The position numbers and the translations under genes were made by a program. From CAZXIY01 sp964640935 (lineage in GTDB: Archaea; Thermoplasmatota; Thermoplasmata; Methanomassiliicoccales; Methanomethylophilaceae): 6,593 bases of DNA. The stretch is from positions 1-6,593 of the forward strand of contig CAZXIY010000062.1 of assembly GCA_964640935.1 (NCBI GenBank), written 5' to 3'. Positions 5,494-6,593 of this stretch are shown one piece after another. How positions within the stretch are numbered: the first letter of the stretch is position 1; every line of letters starts with the position of its first letter. Below the pieces are notes generated by a model that was not told where the DNA came from, searched no databases, and saw only the letters and a list, made by a program, of their open reading frames with translations.

Positions 5494-5592
5494 ATGGCAG
5501 CAACAGAAAACAGCAAATGGGCGAACTTCAAAGCATCGGTATCCAACAAATGCCACTCGTTCTCTCAGAAGCTCAAAGGAAAGAAGAACTGA
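5494..5592 (+). CDS. Small cationic, possibly amphipathic peptide (32 aa), unknown function
   Basis: ATG 5494 to TGA 5592 encodes a 32-residue protein beginning MAATENSKWANF. It has seven Lys, one His and one Glu, so it is strongly basic. Residues Trp9, Phe12, Val16, Cys20, Phe23 and Leu27 fall at 3-4 spacing, which would form one hydrophobic stripe on a helix, with Lys8, 13, 19 and 26 elsewhere; the tail is KLKGKK. There is no membrane-spanning segment. Support for a real gene comes from the strong ribosome site, an operator-like promoter shared with the divergent tetR, and a hairpin terminator shortly downstream. It could be a membrane-surface peptide, a nucleic-acid-binding peptide or an antimicrobial-like peptide; I do not recognise a family. 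Its short length keeps confidence moderate. Confidence 0.65.
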   Translation: MAATENSKWANFKASVSNKCHSFSQKLKGKKN

Positions 5593-5616
5593 ATTTCAGT
5601 GCGTCCAACTCTTTAA

Positions 5617-5660
5617 CGGTCCGACGGGCCTCATGGCCTGTCGGCCGTGTCTTATTTTCA
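5617..5660 (+). terminator. Hairpin terminator of the small peptide gene
   Basis: CCGACGGGCC (5621-5630) pairs with GGCCTGTCGG (5635-5644), with one G-U and a TCAT loop. CGG/CCG outside a one-base bulge can extend the stem. CTTATTTT (5651-5658) follows. It begins 25 bases after the stop codon. The right half of the stem and the T-rich tail recur just after the gap, from 5801. Confidence 0.7.
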
Positions 5661-5731
5661 TAGATTTACAACAATGATCCGATCGGCATCCCGCTTATCA
5701 GATGTTCATCGTTCTCATAAAAGGGTAAAGC

Positions 5732-5753
5732 GGTGCGGCCGTCAGGCCGCACC
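5732..5753 (-). terminator. Hairpin terminator of the truncated minus-strand gene (left copy)
   Basis: GGTGCGGCC (5732-5740) and GGCCGCACC (5745-5753) form a perfect 9-bp stem with a GTCA loop. On the minus strand it starts 5 bases after the stop codon at 5759 and is followed by a T-rich stretch (CTTTACCCTTTTA). Identical to the copy at 5901-5922. Confidence 0.7.
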
Positions 5754-5758
5754 TGGTA

Positions 5759-5790
5759 TCATTCCAGATCGCGGACCTTCACGTCGAAGA
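5759..5790 (-). CDS. 3' end of a surface-protein paralogue, cut by the assembly gap
   Basis: Only the last nine codons and the stop are visible; they read FDVKVRDLE on the minus strand. The gene at 5928 ends FDVKVRNPE, and the downstream DNA is also duplicated, so this is very probably the end of a tandem paralogue whose body is hidden in the Ns. It could be intact, a remnant, or an assembly artefact; the window cannot decide. Confidence 0.6.
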
Positions 5791-5800
5791 NNNNNNNNNN
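5791..5800. other. Assembly gap (10 Ns)
   Basis: Ten undetermined bases lie between the two copies of the duplication. If the left paralogue is a real gene, the missing DNA must be far longer than ten bases, because the coding region to the left of the gap has to end and the right copy's downstream region has to begin inside it. Confidence 0.95.
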
Positions 5801-5959
5801 TCATGGCCTGTCGACCGTGTCTTATTTTCATAAGTCTGTAACAATGATCGTATCGGCATCCTGCTTATCGGATGCTCGTCTTTCTCATAAAGGATAAAAC
5901 GGTGCGGCCGTCAGGCCGCACCTTGTATCATTCCGGATTGCGGACCTTCACGTCGAAAA
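5801..5959. repeat. Right copy of the imperfect ~160-bp duplication
   Basis: It starts exactly at the gap, in the loop of what would be a second copy of the peptide-gene terminator, and runs into the coding region at 5928. Differences from the left copy are concentrated in 5833-5900; the minus-strand terminator stem and loop are unchanged. Confidence 0.8.
5901..5922 (-). terminator. Hairpin terminator of the right-edge surface-protein gene
   Basis: GGTGCGGCC (5901-5909) pairs perfectly with GGCCGCACC (5914-5922) around a GTCA loop. On the minus strand it begins 5 bases after the stop and is followed by GTTTTATCCTTTATG, a T-rich tail. Confidence 0.75.
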
Positions 5960-6593
5960 CGCCGTTGACGGCATCGATCTGATAGCTTTCGGCCCTGATG
6001 AAGTTGGCCTTATCGCTGTTCTCCACGAGTTTCACCGATATGGTGTTCAGGAATCCGTCGCTGGTGAAGGACATGACCTTCAGATAGCTGACGCCGTTGA
6101 TATACGGTGTCATATATCCGTAGAATATGCCAGTGTCCTTTCCGGCGGTTATCGATCCGTATACGATGGGGCCGTACTGCTCGGTCACGCTGAGGTTGAT
6201 CGGGTCCACGTGGACGTAGATCTTGCCGTCGGTCTGCATCTGATTGTGCTTCGACGACAGAAGATCCGTATTGCTCAGCGGCGGGAATTCCGTTCCCAAC
6301 GGAGAGTCGTCCGTGACCATGCTTCCGGCGAAGCCGCCGAGATGACTGATGTACATGAATTCCGAGAGGTTGGAATCATCCACGACCATCATGCCTGACA
6401 CGCCGATCTTATCGTCGCCGATCACACGGTAGACACCCTCGGTCTGCTTCTCCTTGGTGTACATGGACGTTCCCAGCAGGTTGTATGTCTCCGCGCCCTT
6501 CTTCAATTCGAGGAATACCGCTCCTTTCTCCTGGGAGCTGATCACCATGGTGGTCTCTCCCGAAGAACTTTCGCGCTTCCCTTCGCATATCCC
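5928..6593 (-). CDS. Surface-type repeat protein, C-terminal part (gene leaves window at right)
   Basis: The frame is open from the window edge (6593) to TGA at 5928, 222 codons. An ATG at 6548 exists, but 15 in-frame codons precede it with no stop, so the real start is most likely outside. The protein is beta-rich with repeated Gly, Asp, Ser and Tyr, and has no cysteine after the first few residues and no membrane segment or C-terminal anchor. Phrases such as GIFYGYMTPYINGVSYLKVM and IRAESYQID echo the FYG and R-x2-Y-x2-D signatures in the protein at 1-2097, so I infer the same family; there the Y-x2-D motif marks module boundaries, and here it sits 14 residues before the C-terminal end. Probably secreted or envelope-associated; function unknown. 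The last nine residues nearly match those of the truncated gene at 5759-5790. Confidence 0.75.
   Translation of the reverse strand, partial: GICEGKRESSSGETTMVISSQEKGAVFLELKKGAETYNLLGTSMYTKEKQTEGVYRVIGDDKIGVSGMMVVDDSNLSEFMYISHLGGFAGSMVTDDSPLGTEFPPLSNTDLLSSKHNQMQTDGKIYVHVDPINLSVTEQYGPIVYGSITAGKDTGIFYGYMTPYINGVSYLKVMSFTSDGFLNTISVKLVENSDKANFIRAESYQIDAVNGVFDVKVRNPE

Larger units (their letters stand above)
5631..5790. repeat. Left copy of an imperfect ~160-bp duplication
   Basis: This segment aligns with 5801-5959 with about 20 differences including one single-base indel, by hand count. It runs from the loop of the plus-strand terminator through the minus-strand terminator to the 3' end of a coding region. 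The gap cuts it off, so the true length of the duplication is unknown. Confidence 0.8.

Noticed and set aside
5631..5959. Insertion sequence or transposon ends flanking the gap
   Set aside because: The copies are direct, not inverted, and contain terminators and a C-terminal coding end. No transposase sequence or target duplication is visible.

Overview
The window looks like a draft or metagenome-assembled contig from a methanogen-related archaeon, most likely Methanomassiliicoccales (Thermoplasmata). The evidence is indirect. Intergenic regions carry archaeal-type TATA boxes (for example 2596-2604, 4391-4398, 5438-5446), ribosome sites resemble GGTGAT, and the left-hand gene has the short hydrophobic N-terminus plus low-complexity beta-rich body common in surface proteins of that order. 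The placement is an inference and no rRNA or tRNA is present to confirm it. A run of 10 Ns at 5791-5800 marks an assembly gap.

Layout. 1-2097 (minus) is the N-terminal part of a very large membrane-anchored, probably extracellular protein that runs off the left edge. It is open in frame over 699 codons and is built of about six repeats of roughly 120 residues. 2216-2593 (minus) is an HxlR-family transcription factor with an unusual C-terminal cysteine cluster. It is divergent from 2665-4245 (plus), a full-length hybrid cluster protein (Hcp) with every cluster ligand in place. After a 222-bp regulatory-looking spacer comes 4468-4713 (plus), a small CPRC glutaredoxin-like protein. It converges, one base apart, on 4715-5344 (minus), a TetR-family regulator. 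TetR is divergent from a 32-residue cationic peptide gene at 5494-5592 (plus), which has a strong ribosome site and its own hairpin terminator. The 148-bp TetR/peptide spacer is dense with inverted and direct repeats. From 5631 on there is an imperfect duplication of about 160 bp, interrupted by the assembly gap. Each copy contains a minus-strand terminator and the 3' end of a secreted-type protein gene; only the right copy (5928-6593) continues for any length, and it leaves the window.

How the genes may work together. Hcp is a redox enzyme associated with NO and hydroxylamine stress. A divergently transcribed, cysteine-rich HxlR regulator is a natural candidate for sensing that stress, and the nearby glutaredoxin could handle thiol or nitrosothiol chemistry. 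The TetR/peptide pair looks like a separate self-contained unit. The two outer edges of the window belong to a repeat-rich surface-protein family. Functions of the surface proteins and the small peptide are unknown.
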